Assembly: GCA_945888575.1 (NCBI GenBank)
Contig: CAMDAM010000002.1
Span: 1-45,300, forward strand
Reading direction: 5' to 3'
Length of the DNA stretch: 45,300 nucleotides
Source: Asaia bogorensis
Lineage (GTDB): Bacteria; Pseudomonadota; Alphaproteobacteria; Acetobacterales; Acetobacteraceae
This document shows positions 8,061-16,863 of the stretch, piece after piece. A model generated the notes under the pieces. The model was given only the letters and a program-made list of their open reading frames with translations. It did no database searches and was not told the DNA's origin. Within the stretch, counting starts at the first letter, position 1. Every line of letters begins with the position of its first letter. The position numbers and the translations under genes are program-made.

Positions 8061-9638
8061 ATGCCTGAAGCCAAGCGCAGTCTCGCCGCCCTGTTCGCCG
8101 CCGGCCTGGCCCTGGCCGCACCCGCCGCGGAGGCGCAGACGCTGCGCATCATGCAGTATATCGACGCGCCGCATTTCGATCCCCAGCGCACCACCTGGGG
8201 CCCCGGCGGCAGCATCGGCAACATGACGCAATCCACGCTGTTGGCGATGGACTGGGACGGCAAGACCACCCACCCCTACCTCGCCAAATCCTGGGAGATC
8301 AGCCCGGACGGCAAGACCTACACCTTCAAGCTGCGCGACGACGTGACCTTCTGCTCCGGCAAGAAGTTCTCCGCCGACGACGTCGTCTACACCTTCGAGC
8401 GCCTGACCAGCCCGGAGACCAAGGGCCCCTTCGCCTGGCGCGCCGGCAAGATCAAGTCGTTGCGCGCGATCGATGCCCACACGGTTGCCTATGAGCTGCA
8501 TGAGCCGTTCTCCGACCTGCTGCTGCAACTGACGATGTTCACCAACAACATCATCAACAAGGATACGGTGGAGGCACTGGGCAAGGACTACGGCACCAAG
8601 GGCATCGACGGCACCGGCCCCTGGTGCCTGGTGTCGTGGCAGCCGCGCACCGAGACGGTGATGCGCCGCCACGATGCCTACAAGTGGGGCCCGGCGATGT
8701 TCAAGAACCCCGGCCCGGCAAAGTACGAGCGCCTGTCGATCCGCATCATGCCGGAGGATTCCGCGCGCGTGGCCGCCATGATGTCGGGTCAGTTCGACTT
8801 CACGGCGAGCTTCCCCGCGGCATTCATCCCTCAGGCCCGGGCCAACCCGAACCTGGTGGTCGAAAAGATCGACAGCAATTTTCAGCATCTCTACTACGGC
8901 TACAAGATCACCCGGCCGATGGTTTCCGATGCACGGGTGCGCGAGGCGATGAACATCGCCATCGACCGGGCGCAGATCGTGAAGGGCGTGCTGCTGGGCA
9001 ATGCCGACCCGGCCTTCACCTACATCGCGCCCAAGGCGCTGGACTATTCCGCCAAGACCGAAGGCATCATCCGCGAAGATTTGGAGCGGGCGAAGAAGCT
9101 GCTGGACGAGGCCGGCTGGGTGCCGGGCCCCGACGGCATCCGCGTGAAGGACGGGCTGCGGCTGGAGCCGAAGATCTATGTCACCGGCGGCGGCAATTCG
9201 GTGAAGGTGGGCGAGGCAATCCAAGGCTTCCTTCGCCGCATCGGCGTCGACTGGAAGCTCCAGGTGTGGGACAGCACCATCGCCCCGGTGAAGATGGCCG
9301 AGCAGGACTATGAGATCTGGTCGGTGACGGTGCCGTACCTGACCGCCGGGGACCTGATGTCGCTGTACTTCGATTCGAAGAACATCCCCACGCCGAACCG
9401 GATGAACTGGAAGGACGAGCAGACCGACAAGTGGCTTGCCGCCGGCAAGGCGGCGCTGAACCCGCAGGACAAGGCACTGGCCTATGGCATGGTGCAGGAG
9501 CGGGTGATGCGTGAGCACCTGTGGATGCCGGTGGCGAACGTCACGCTCTACACCGTGCACCACAAGCGGGTGAAGAACGCCCGCGGCCATCCGCAATACG
9601 CCATCGGCTTCTACAAGGGGCTGGATTTCACGCCATGA
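8061..9638 (+). CDS. ABC transporter substrate-binding protein, family 5 (third of three)
   Basis: This 525-residue periplasmic binding protein has a signal peptide ([19 protein letters not shown]) and an AGGGAGA ribosome binding site upstream. It is very close to the second copy through most of its length ([20 protein letters not shown] against [20 protein letters not shown]). Differences concentrate in short segments, as expected for paralogues diverging in ligand preference. Its stop overlaps the ATG of the first ATPase gene (ATGA), so this copy is translationally coupled to the ATPases. The palindromic element sits between it and copy two and could set different levels for the binding proteins. 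Confidence 0.92.
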   Translation: MPEAKRSLAALFAAGLALAAPAAEAQTLRIMQYIDAPHFDPQRTTWGPGGSIGNMTQSTLLAMDWDGKTTHPYLAKSWEISPDGKTYTFKLRDDVTFCSGKKFSADDVVYTFERLTSPETKGPFAWRAGKIKSLRAIDAHTVAYELHEPFSDLLLQLTMFTNNIINKDTVEALGKDYGTKGIDGTGPWCLVSWQPRTETVMRRHDAYKWGPAMFKNPGPAKYERLSIRIMPEDSARVAAMMSGQFDFTASFPAAFIPQARANPNLVVEKIDSNFQHLYYGYKITRPMVSDARVREAMNIAIDRAQIVKGVLLGNADPAFTYIAPKALDYSAKTEGIIREDLERAKKLLDEAGWVPGPDGIRVKDGLRLEPKIYVTGGGNSVKVGEAIQGFLRRIGVDWKLQVWDSTIAPVKMAEQDYEIWSVTVPYLTAGDLMSLYFDSKNIPTPNRMNWKDEQTDKWLAAGKAALNPQDKALAYGMVQERVMREHLWMPVANVTLYTVHHKRVKNARGHPQYAIGFYKGLDFTP

Positions 9639-10633
9639 CGAATGACGCCCTGCTGGAGGTGCGCAATTTGCGCACCCACTTCAACACCGATCGCGGCCTG
9701 TTCCGCGCGGTGGACGGCATCAGCTTCGATGTCGCCCGCGGCCGCACCGTGGGGCTGGTGGGCGAAAGCGGCTGCGGCAAGTCCGTCACCTCGCTGTCGA
9801 TCATGGGCCTGGTGCCCTCACCGCCCGGCGTGGTGAGTGCCGATGCGCTGCGCTTCGAGGGGCGGGACCTGCTGACGATGTCGGCGGAGGAACGGCGCAT
9901 CCTGCGCGGCGGCAAGATGTCGATGATCTTCCAGGAGCCGATGACCTCGCTGAACCCCGTCCGCACCATCGGCCACCAGATCATCGAGGCGGTGCGCGCC
10001 CACACCGATCTCTCGCAAGCCGCGGCACGGGACAGGGCGATCGAGGTGCTGGATCTCGTGCGCATCCCGTCGGCCAAAAGCCGGGTGGACGAATACCCGC
10101 ACCGGCTTTCCGGCGGCATGCGCCAGCGGGTGATGATCGCGATGGCGCTCGCCTGCGACCCCGCGCTGCTGATCGCGGACGAGCCCACCACGGCGCTGGA
10201 CGTGACGATCCAGGCGCAGATCCTCGATCTGCTCGGCGACCTCCAATCGCGGCTGGGCATGGCGATCCTGATCATCACCCACGACCTCGGCGTGATCGCG
10301 GAGATCGCGGACGAGGTGATCGTGATGTACGCCGGCAAGATCGTGGAAAGTGCACCGGTGAAGCAGCTGTTTGCCGATCCGCAGCACCCCTACACGATCG
10401 GCCTGCTCGGCAGCATCCCGCGCCTGGGCGAATACCGCGAGCGCCTGGCCACGATCGAGGGCACGGTGCCCAGCCCGGCGAACCAGCCGAAGGGCTGCCG
10501 CTTCTCGCCGCGCTGCCCGTTCTCCGATGCCCGCTGCCGCGACGAGCCGCCGCCGCTGCGCGCGCTGGAGGAGGGCCACGCGGTGGCGTGCTGGAAGGCC
10601 CCGGTGGAACACTTCGCGGAGGTGGCGGCATGA
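9635..10633 (+). CDS. Peptide-type ABC transporter ATP-binding protein (DppD-like)
   Basis: This 332-residue cytoplasmic ATPase has Walker A GESGCGKS (43-50), a Q-loop at [13 protein letters not shown] signature LSGGM (158-162), Walker B ALLIADEP (177-184) and switch histidine His216 in ITHDL. The C-terminal oligopeptide-type extension carries the cysteine-spaced segment [15 protein letters not shown], typical of DppD/OppD. It energises the transporter together with the next gene. The ATG at 9635 overlaps the previous stop and is preferred over upstream in-frame starts, which would run into the binding-protein gene and add a non-family extension. Confidence 0.94.
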   Translation: MTNDALLEVRNLRTHFNTDRGLFRAVDGISFDVARGRTVGLVGESGCGKSVTSLSIMGLVPSPPGVVSADALRFEGRDLLTMSAEERRILRGGKMSMIFQEPMTSLNPVRTIGHQIIEAVRAHTDLSQAAARDRAIEVLDLVRIPSAKSRVDEYPHRLSGGMRQRVMIAMALACDPALLIADEPTTALDVTIQAQILDLLGDLQSRLGMAILIITHDLGVIAEIADEVIVMYAGKIVESAPVKQLFADPQHPYTIGLLGSIPRLGEYRERLATIEGTVPSPANQPKGCRFSPRCPFSDARCRDEPPPLRALEEGHAVACWKAPVEHFAEVAA

Positions 10634-11763
10634 ACATGCTCGCGCAGGCCAATACGGTGGGCATGTCGGTCGTCACGCCGGAACCGCCGGTGCTCCAGGT
10701 CGATCGGCTGGTGAAACACTTCCCGGTGCGCCGCGGCGTGGTGTTCTCCCGCGTGGTCGGCCAGGTGCGCGCGGTGGACGACGTGAGCTTCGAAGTCGCG
10801 CGCGGCGAGACCCTGGCCCTGGTGGGTGAGAGCGGCTGCGGCAAGTCCACCACCGGGCGGCTGATCCTGAAGCTGCTGGAACCCACCAGCGGCTCCGTGC
10901 GGTTCAAGGGGCAGGAGATCGCAGGGCTGGACAAGCAGGCGATGCGCCGCATGCGCCGCCATTTGCAGATCATCTTCCAGGACCCCTATGCCAGCCTCAA
11001 CCCGCGCATGACCGTGGGGCAGATGCTGGCCGAGCCGCTGATCCTGCACGGCCTGGCCGATGGCGAGGCGGCGATCGAGGCGCGGGTGCGCGAGCTGCTG
11101 CAGGTGGTGGGCCTGCTGCCGGAACACGCCCGGCGCTACCCGCACCAGTTCTCCGGCGGCCAGCGCCAGCGCCTGGGCATCGCCCGCGCCCTGGCCGTGA
11201 GCCCCGACCTGATCGTGTGCGACGAGCCAGTGAGCGCGCTGGACGTTTCGATCCAGGCGCAGGTGGTGAACCTGTTGCAGAATCTGCAGCGCCAGTTCGG
11301 CCTGTCCTACCTGTTCATCGCCCACGACCTGGCCGTGGTGAAGCACATCGCAGACCGGGTGGCGGTGATGTATCTCGGCAGCCTCGTGGAGATCGCGGAC
11401 AAGCGCACGCTGTTCGCCATGCCGCGCCACCCCTACACGCAGGCGCTGCTCTCGGCGATCCCGAAGCCCGATCCCACCATCGCGCGCGGCCGCATCCTGC
11501 TGCCCGGCGACGTGCCGAGCCCGCTGGCGCCCCCCACCGGCTGCCGCTTCCACACTCGTTGCCCGCACGCGCAGGCGCGCTGCAGCCAGGAGATCCCGGC
11601 CCTGCGCGAGGCCGGTGCCGGCCAGAAGGTCGCCTGCCATTTCTTCGAGCAGATCCCGGTGCCGCCCAACCTCACCGGCGAGGGCAGTGCCGCCACCGGC
11701 AAGTTCGCCGAGCGCCTGGCCCTGTTCGAGGCCGCCAAGCAGCGCAAGACGGAGGCCGCCTGA
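10630..11763 (+). CDS. Peptide-type ABC transporter ATP-binding protein (DppF-like)
   Basis: This 377-residue second ATPase of the transporter starts within the previous stop (ATGA). It has Walker A GESGCGKS (66-73), Q-loop [15 protein letters not shown], signature FSGGQ (174-178), Walker B DLIVCDEP (193-200) and His232 in AHDLAVV. The OppF/DppF C-terminal extension with [15 protein letters not shown] follows. It forms the heterodimeric nucleotide-binding pair with the upstream ATPase. A second ATG six bases downstream (10636) is an alternative start. This is the last gene of the operon; the next reading frame begins 96 bases away, behind its own promoter-like site. Confidence 0.94.
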   Translation: MNMLAQANTVGMSVVTPEPPVLQVDRLVKHFPVRRGVVFSRVVGQVRAVDDVSFEVARGETLALVGESGCGKSTTGRLILKLLEPTSGSVRFKGQEIAGLDKQAMRRMRRHLQIIFQDPYASLNPRMTVGQMLAEPLILHGLADGEAAIEARVRELLQVVGLLPEHARRYPHQFSGGQRQRLGIARALAVSPDLIVCDEPVSALDVSIQAQVVNLLQNLQRQFGLSYLFIAHDLAVVKHIADRVAVMYLGSLVEIADKRTLFAMPRHPYTQALLSAIPKPDPTIARGRILLPGDVPSPLAPPTGCRFHTRCPHAQARCSQEIPALREAGAGQKVACHFFEQIPVPPNLTGEGSAATGKFAERLALFEAAKQRKTEAA

Positions 11764-11775
11764 CCCCGCGCGCGC

Positions 11776-11791
11776 TGGCATGCTTGTTGCG
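11776..11791 (+). promoter_or_regulatory. Sigma-54 type -24/-12 promoter candidate
   Basis: TGGCATGCTTGTTGCG closely fits the sigma-54 consensus TGGCAC-N5-TTGC. GG at 11777-11778 and GC at 11789-11790 are separated by exactly 10 bases. Transcription would start near 11801, about 60 bases before the GTG of the ATP-grasp gene. This would tie the operon to nitrogen or another enhancer-driven control. No activator binding site was identified. Confidence 0.55.
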
Positions 11792-11859
11792 AGCCCCCTA
11801 CCCGTTAAGATGCAGGCAACGCGGCGACGGGGTGTTCACGGGCATGGGGCGGCGGCGAG

Positions 11860-13308
11860 GTGCTTAAGACGCAGGCATACAACACGGGCAACGACACCGT
11901 TTGCTTCGACGAGATGCTGCGCGCGGATTTCTCGGCGCGGGAGTGCTACCGCACCCTGTTCGAGTGGCTGCAGCGGCAATCCCCCTCCGGCATCCGTGCC
12001 AAGCAGGCGGAGGCGGATGCGATCTTCCGCCGCCTGGGCATCACCTTTGCCGTCTATGGCGCCGCGGAGGCCAATGAACGGCTGATTCCGTTCGACCTCA
12101 TTCCGCGCGTGATCTCGGCGGCGGAATGGCGCTTCCTGGAGCGGGGGATCGAGCAGCGGGTGCGGGCGCTCAACGCCTTCCTGCACGACATCTACCACCG
12201 GCAGGAAATCGTGCGGGCGGGGCGCATCCCGTCGGAGCTGGTGAACGGCAATGCCGCCTTCCTGCCGCAGATGATGGGGTTCGACCCGCCACGCGGCGTC
12301 TATTCGCACATCATCGGCACCGACATCGTGCGCACCGAGGAAGACGGGTTCTTCGTGCTGGAGGACAATCTGCGCACTCCCTCGGGCGTCTCGTACATGC
12401 TCGAGAACCGCGAGACGATGATGCACCTGTTCCCGGAGCTGTTCGCGGCGCACCGCGTGGCGCCGGTGGAACGCTATCCGGAACTGCTGCGCCAAACCCT
12501 GCAAAGCGTGGCCCCCTCCGGCTGCGACGGGGAGCCGGCGGTGGCCGTGCTCACCCCCGGCATCTACAACTCCGCCTATTTCGAGCACGCCTTCCTGGCC
12601 GACCAGATGGGCGTAGAGCTGGTGCAGGGCAGCGACCTGGTGGTGGAGGATGGCGCGCTGTGGATGCGCACCATCCGCGGCCGCGCGCGGGTGGATGTGC
12701 TGTATCGCCGTATCGACGACGCCTTCATCGACCCGCTGAACTTCCGCCCGGATTCGATGCTGGGCGTGCCCGGGCTGTTCGACCTCTACCGCGCCGGGCG
12801 CGTCACGCTGGTGAACGCGCCGGGCACGGGCATCGCCGACGACAAGGCGGTCTATGCCTACGTGCCTGATATCGTGGAGTTCTACACCGGCGAGAAGCCG
12901 ATCCTGAAGAACGTGCAGACCTTCCGCTGCTCCATCGCCGAGGAACGCGGCCATGTGCTGGAGCACCTGGAGGAGCTGGTGGTGAAAGAGGTGCACGGCT
13001 CCGGCGGCTACGGCATGCTGATCGGCCCGCGCTCCACGCGCCAGCAGCGGGCGGATTTTGCCGAGCGCATTCGCGCCAACCCCGGCAACTACATCGCCCA
13101 GCCCACGCTGGCCCTTTCCACCTGCCCGGCCTTCGCCGGCAGCGGCATCGGCCCGCGCCATGTGGACCTGCGCCCCTTCGTACTGGTGGGGGACCGGGTG
13201 CGCGTGGTGCCTGGCGGCCTCACCCGCGTCGCGCTGAAGAAGGGCTCGCTCGTGGTCAACTCCAGCCAGGGGGGCGGCACCAAGGATACCTGGGTGCTGG
13301 AGGATTAG
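11860..13308 (+). CDS. Circularly permuted ATP-grasp family protein (DUF404/DUF407 type)
   Basis: This 482-residue protein has the family hallmarks NAFLHDIYHRQEIVRAGRIP, the acidic EDNLRTPSGVSYMLENR and the glycine-rich KEVHGSGGYGMLIGPRS (ATP-binding loop). The C-terminal SSQGGGTKDTWVL end is also typical. Permuted ATP-grasp proteins are predicted amide-bond-forming ligases. This lineage regularly travels with alpha-E and transglutaminase-like proteins and has been proposed to build or modify a peptide. The true substrate is not established. Translation starts at GTG 11860. Only two bases separate its stop from the alpha-E gene, and a sigma-54 type site lies upstream. Confidence 0.9.
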   Translation: MLKTQAYNTGNDTVCFDEMLRADFSARECYRTLFEWLQRQSPSGIRAKQAEADAIFRRLGITFAVYGAAEANERLIPFDLIPRVISAAEWRFLERGIEQRVRALNAFLHDIYHRQEIVRAGRIPSELVNGNAAFLPQMMGFDPPRGVYSHIIGTDIVRTEEDGFFVLEDNLRTPSGVSYMLENRETMMHLFPELFAAHRVAPVERYPELLRQTLQSVAPSGCDGEPAVAVLTPGIYNSAYFEHAFLADQMGVELVQGSDLVVEDGALWMRTIRGRARVDVLYRRIDDAFIDPLNFRPDSMLGVPGLFDLYRAGRVTLVNAPGTGIADDKAVYAYVPDIVEFYTGEKPILKNVQTFRCSIAEERGHVLEHLEELVVKEVHGSGGYGMLIGPRSTRQQRADFAERIRANPGNYIAQPTLALSTCPAFAGSGIGPRHVDLRPFVLVGDRVRVVPGGLTRVALKKGSLVVNSSQGGGTKDTWVLED

Positions 13309-13310
13309 CC

Positions 13311-14255
13311 GTGCTGGGTCGTACCGCCTCAAGCCTGTTCTGGATGGCGCGCTACATGGAGCGCGCGGAGAACCTGGCCCGCCTCGCCCAGGTCGGCCAT
13401 CGCGTGTCGATCATGCCGGATGGCATGGGCGGCTACCGGGAGGATTGGAAGGCCACCCTGGCCAGCGCCGGCTGCCTGCCGGCGTTCGAGGCGCGCGGCA
13501 CCAAGCTTGCCGCCGGCGCCGCGCAAACCTTCCTGCTGTTCGACCGCGAGCATGCCAGCTCCATCCGCACCTGCCTGGAAGCCGCGCGCAACAACGGCCG
13601 CGCCGTGCGCACGGCGCTCACGCGGGAGATGTGGGAGGCGCTGAACTCCACCTGGATCGAATTCGCCGCCATCAACCCGGCGGAGGTGGATCCCGGCCGC
13701 ATGGTGGAGCTGCTTGATTGGGTGCGCCAGCGCAGCGCCCAGTTCCGCGGCGCCATGCTGGGCAGCCTGCTGCGCGATGCAGGCTTCCATTTCTGCCAGC
13801 TCGGCACCTTCATCGAGCGGGCGGACAACACCGCGCGCATCCTGGATGTGAAGTACAACGTGCTGCTGCCGGTGAACGAGGCGCTGGGCGGCGAGCGCAA
13901 CCAGCACCAGTGGGACACGATCCTGCGCTCCGTCTCCGCCGTGGGCGCCTATCGCTACTTCTACCGCGACCGGTTGCGGCCGCGGCAGGTGGCGGAATTC
14001 CTGATGCTGCGGCCGGAGATGCCGCGCAGCCTGCGCTTCTGCTGCGACTTCATCGCGCCCTCGCTGGGCTCGCTGGCGGAGATGACCGGCGGCGGAGCCG
14101 ATAGCCTGGCGCTGGGCGCAGCGCTGGCGGCCGAGCTGCGCGGCACCGACCTCGATGGCATCCTGCGCCGTGGGCTGCGCGAGTTCCTGCAGGATTTCCT
14201 CGGCCGCAACGCCGCGATCTCCGGCGCCATCGCCACCGACTATCATTTCGATTGA
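13311..14255 (+). CDS. Alpha-E domain protein (DUF403)
   Basis: This 314-residue all-helical protein has the characteristic opening MLGRTASSLFWMARYMERAE and repeated helical segments, for example WDTILRSVSAVGAYRYFYRD and QLGTFIERADNTARILDVKYN. The alpha-E family has no known catalytic activity and is almost always encoded between a permuted ATP-grasp gene and a transglutaminase-like gene, exactly as here. It starts at GTG two bases after the ATP-grasp stop, and the transglutaminase gene begins 7 bases after its own stop, so the three are probably one transcript. A role as partner or scaffold of the ATP-grasp enzyme is inference. Confidence 0.9.
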   Translation: MLGRTASSLFWMARYMERAENLARLAQVGHRVSIMPDGMGGYREDWKATLASAGCLPAFEARGTKLAAGAAQTFLLFDREHASSIRTCLEAARNNGRAVRTALTREMWEALNSTWIEFAAINPAEVDPGRMVELLDWVRQRSAQFRGAMLGSLLRDAGFHFCQLGTFIERADNTARILDVKYNVLLPVNEALGGERNQHQWDTILRSVSAVGAYRYFYRDRLRPRQVAEFLMLRPEMPRSLRFCCDFIAPSLGSLAEMTGGGADSLALGAALAAELRGTDLDGILRRGLREFLQDFLGRNAAISGAIATDYHFD

Positions 14256-14262
14256 GCGGGCC

Positions 14263-15078
14263 ATGCGCATCGCCGTCTCCCACACCACCAGCTACCACAG
14301 CGACACGCCCGCCCGCGCGGTGCAGGCGCTGCGCCTGGTGCCGCAGAGCCTGCGCTCGCAGAAGGTGCTTTCCTGGCAGGTTCGGGTGGAAGGTGCGGAG
14401 GCGGGGCTGCGCTATATCGATGCCTTCGGCAACCAGGTGGAGCTGATGGCCTCGCACGGGCCCGTCACCAGCGTGGTGATCACCGCCGAAGGGGTGGTGG
14501 AAACCGAAGACACCGCCGGCGTGGTGGGCTTCCCCGCCGAGGCCGTGGTGCCGGCCGTGTGCCTGCGCAGCACCGCGCTGACCGCGGCCGATGATGCGAT
14601 CCGCGCCTTCGCCGCCACCTGCCAGCGGGAGACGCCGCTGGCCACGCTGCATGCGGTGCTGGATGGGCTGCACGCGGCAGTGGCGTATGAAACCGGCACC
14701 ACCGGCAGCTTCACCACCGCCGCCGCGGCCTTCGCGGCCAAGCGCGGCGTGTGCCAGGACCACGCGCATATCTTCATCGCCGCCGCCCGCTTCCTGGGCC
14801 TGCCGGCGCGCTACGTCACCGGCTACCTGCTCACCGAGGAAGCCGATGCCGTGGCCCACCATGCCTGGGCCGAGGCGATGACGCCGGATCTCGGCTGGGT
14901 GGGCTTCGATGCCGCCAACGGCCAATGCCCGACGGACCGCTACGTGCGGCTGGCCGCGGGGCTGGATGCGGCGGAAGCCGCCCCCGTGCGCGGCGTGCGG
15001 CTGGGCGCGGGCAGCGAGACGCTGCAGGTGAACGTGGGCGTGCAGGCCAGCCAATCGCAATCGCAATCCCAGGGCTGA
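14263..15078 (+). CDS. Transglutaminase-like cysteine peptidase family protein
   Basis: This 271-residue protein has the N-terminal beta-rich bacterial transglutaminase domain (HTTSYHSDTPARAVQALRLVPQS), then a papain-like core. The triad is visible: Cys164 in RGVCQDHAHIF, His200 in AHHAWAE and Asp216 in WVGFDAANG. Such proteins hydrolyse or transfer at amide bonds. In this operon the enzyme could cut or crosslink the product of the ATP-grasp ligase. The ATG at 14263 is chosen because the domain begins at once there; the longer in-frame opening overlaps the alpha-E gene. The C-terminus ends in a low-complexity QSQSQSQSQ run. No proteasome-like (Anbu) gene, often part of such clusters, is adjacent. 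Confidence 0.92.
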   Translation: MRIAVSHTTSYHSDTPARAVQALRLVPQSLRSQKVLSWQVRVEGAEAGLRYIDAFGNQVELMASHGPVTSVVITAEGVVETEDTAGVVGFPAEAVVPAVCLRSTALTAADDAIRAFAATCQRETPLATLHAVLDGLHAAVAYETGTTGSFTTAAAAFAAKRGVCQDHAHIFIAAARFLGLPARYVTGYLLTEEADAVAHHAWAEAMTPDLGWVGFDAANGQCPTDRYVRLAAGLDAAEAAPVRGVRLGAGSETLQVNVGVQASQSQSQSQG

Positions 15079-15168
15079 TCCTTCCGGCGGATGACGGGCG
15101 CTTTGCGCCGTGGCAGAAACGGCTCGCATCCGGAATCGACCGGTGCCGTGATCCCGAAGGAATGCCGC

Positions 15169-15528
15169 GTGCGCCTCGCCACTCTCTTTGCCGCCCTGAT
15201 GCTCGCGCTGGCGGCCACCGCCCCGGCCCTCGCCGAAACCCTCACCATGCGCGTGCAGTCCAAGCACCCGAACGTGGTGGATGTGGAGTTCTACTCCCGC
15301 ACCCGCAACCTGGTGTGGCCTGGGAACAAGCAGGTCTATTCGATCAAGGACGATGATCGCCATTCGTACAAGCTGAGCTGCCAGCCCGGCGAGACGATCT
15401 GCTACGGCGCCTGGGTGCGCGGCAACCAGACGGTGTTCTGGGGCGCCGGCCCCAACGGCAAGAAGGCCTGCCGCAACTGCTGCTACACCTGCGATGGTGG
15501 CGTGGCGGACGTGACGCTCAATCGCTGA
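15169..15528 (+). CDS. Small cysteine-rich exported protein
   Basis: This 119-residue protein has a Sec signal peptide (MRLATLFAALMLALAATAPALAE) and a mature domain of about 96 residues. The mature domain carries six cysteines: SC, ETIC, then the cluster KKACRNCCYTC near the C-terminus. Aromatic and charged segments (VEFYSRTRNLVWPGNKQVY) suggest a compact disulfide-stabilised or metal-binding fold in the periplasm. The GTG at 15169 is preferred over an upstream ATG at 15091. It has an AAGGAA ribosome binding site at 15157-15162, and the signal peptide begins exactly there. It follows the transglutaminase gene by 90 bases, so it could belong to that operon. Family and function are unknown to me. 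Confidence 0.75.
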   Translation: MRLATLFAALMLALAATAPALAETLTMRVQSKHPNVVDVEFYSRTRNLVWPGNKQVYSIKDDDRHSYKLSCQPGETICYGAWVRGNQTVFWGAGPNGKKACRNCCYTCDGGVADVTLNR

Positions 15529-15532
15529 GCGA

Positions 15533-16786
15533 TCACGCGCCCTTCGTCTTCTCCGGCGGGAAGCGGCGCAGAATCACCAGCATCAGGATCATCGAGGGCA
15601 CGGCGGAGAACATCGCCACGGTGTAGTGCATCGTCCAGCCCAGCCCCTGCGCCATGAAGCCGGAGAGCCCGCCCAGCGTGTGGGAGGCGAGGGCGGCGAC
15701 GGAGGACAGCAGCGCATACTGCGTGGCGGTGAAGCGCAGCGAGCACAGATGCGACAGGTAGGCGATGAACGCCGCCATCGCCATCGCCTGCACGAAGGCC
15801 TCCGCCGCCACCGTGCCGTACAGCAACTGCGTGTTCCCCGGGTTCAGCGTGAGGATCACGTACATCGACATGAACGCCATCTGGGTGAAGCCGGTGGCGA
15901 TCAGCGCCCGGCCCATGCCCAGCCAGGCCACCAGCGTGCCACCGGCGGCGTAGCCCAGCAGCGTGCAGGTGAGCGAGATCGGCCCCACCGCCAGCGCCAC
16001 CGTGGCGCGGTCGAAGCCCAGCGAGCGATACAGCGGCGCCAGCATTTTCCCGGCCAGCACCTCGTCCAGGTAGAACAGCGCGACATAGGACAGGATCAGC
16101 CAGGCGCCCGGCCGCGCCAGGAAATCGCGCAGCGGGTCGGTGATGGCCGCGGCCACGCGCGCGCCAAGCCCGGGCGGCGGCGGCGGCACCTCCGGCTGCG
16201 GCGGCTCGCTGGCCAGCAGCGTCACGCAAACGGCCAGCACGAACAGCCCGGCCACGCACAGCAGCGCCCCCTGCCAGCCCAGCCACCCCACGCTGGCGAT
16301 CACGCCGGCGCCGGAGGTGAGCATCGCCCCGCGATAGCCCAGCACATAGGCGCCCAGCGCCGGCCCCTGGCTGTCCGGCGGGAAGGTCTCGATCCGCCAG
16401 GCATCGATGGCGATGTCCTGGCTGGCCGACAGGAACGCCACAAAGGCCGCGATCAGGAAGGTGGGCAGCGGGTGGGCATGCGGGTTGGAGAGCGCCATGG
16501 CGGCGATGGCCAGCGCCAGCAGCGGCTGGATCGCCACCAGCCACCCCCGCCGCCGCCCCAGAAACGCGAACGGTGCCCGCTGGTCCAGCAACGGCGACCA
16601 CAGGAATTTCAGCGTATAGGCCAGCCCGATATTGGCGGTGAGCCCGATCGCCGCCAGCGAGATGCCACCCTCGGCCAGCCACTGCGTCAGCGTGAAGCCG
16701 GAGAGCGGCAGCGGCAGCCCGGCGAAGTAGCCGAACGCCGCCATGGTGAACAGCCGGCGGTCCTGGAGGAAGGGCGGGAGCTTCAT
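15533..16786 (-). CDS. AmpG-like MFS permease
   Basis: This 417-residue multi-spanning inner-membrane transporter has about twelve hydrophobic segments. The AmpG-type motif SASQDIAIDAWRIETFP is present, along with FGYFAGLPLPLSGFTLTQWLAE near the start and WSPLLDQ after the second helix. AmpG proteins import anhydro-muropeptides for cell-wall recycling. Here the family fits, but the exact substrate is inferred. A Pro-rich cytoplasmic loop (EVPPPPPGL) separates the two halves. It is convergent with the cysteine-rich protein gene (4 bases apart) and divergent from another MFS gene; the 77-base gap between the two MFS genes must hold both promoters. Confidence 0.85.
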   Translation of the reverse strand: MKLPPFLQDRRLFTMAAFGYFAGLPLPLSGFTLTQWLAEGGISLAAIGLTANIGLAYTLKFLWSPLLDQRAPFAFLGRRRGWLVAIQPLLALAIAAMALSNPHAHPLPTFLIAAFVAFLSASQDIAIDAWRIETFPPDSQGPALGAYVLGYRGAMLTSGAGVIASVGWLGWQGALLCVAGLFVLAVCVTLLASEPPQPEVPPPPPGLGARVAAAITDPLRDFLARPGAWLILSYVALFYLDEVLAGKMLAPLYRSLGFDRATVALAVGPISLTCTLLGYAAGGTLVAWLGMGRALIATGFTQMAFMSMYVILTLNPGNTQLLYGTVAAEAFVQAMAMAAFIAYLSHLCSLRFTATQYALLSSVAALASHTLGGLSGFMAQGLGWTMHYTVAMFSAVPSMILMLVILRRFPPEKTKGA

Positions 16787-16863
16787 GCCGGCATCCTGCC
16801 CTTGCGTGCCGCGTCGCCGCCAGCGGGATTGACCGCACCCCGCCCAGCCACGACCCTGCGGCG

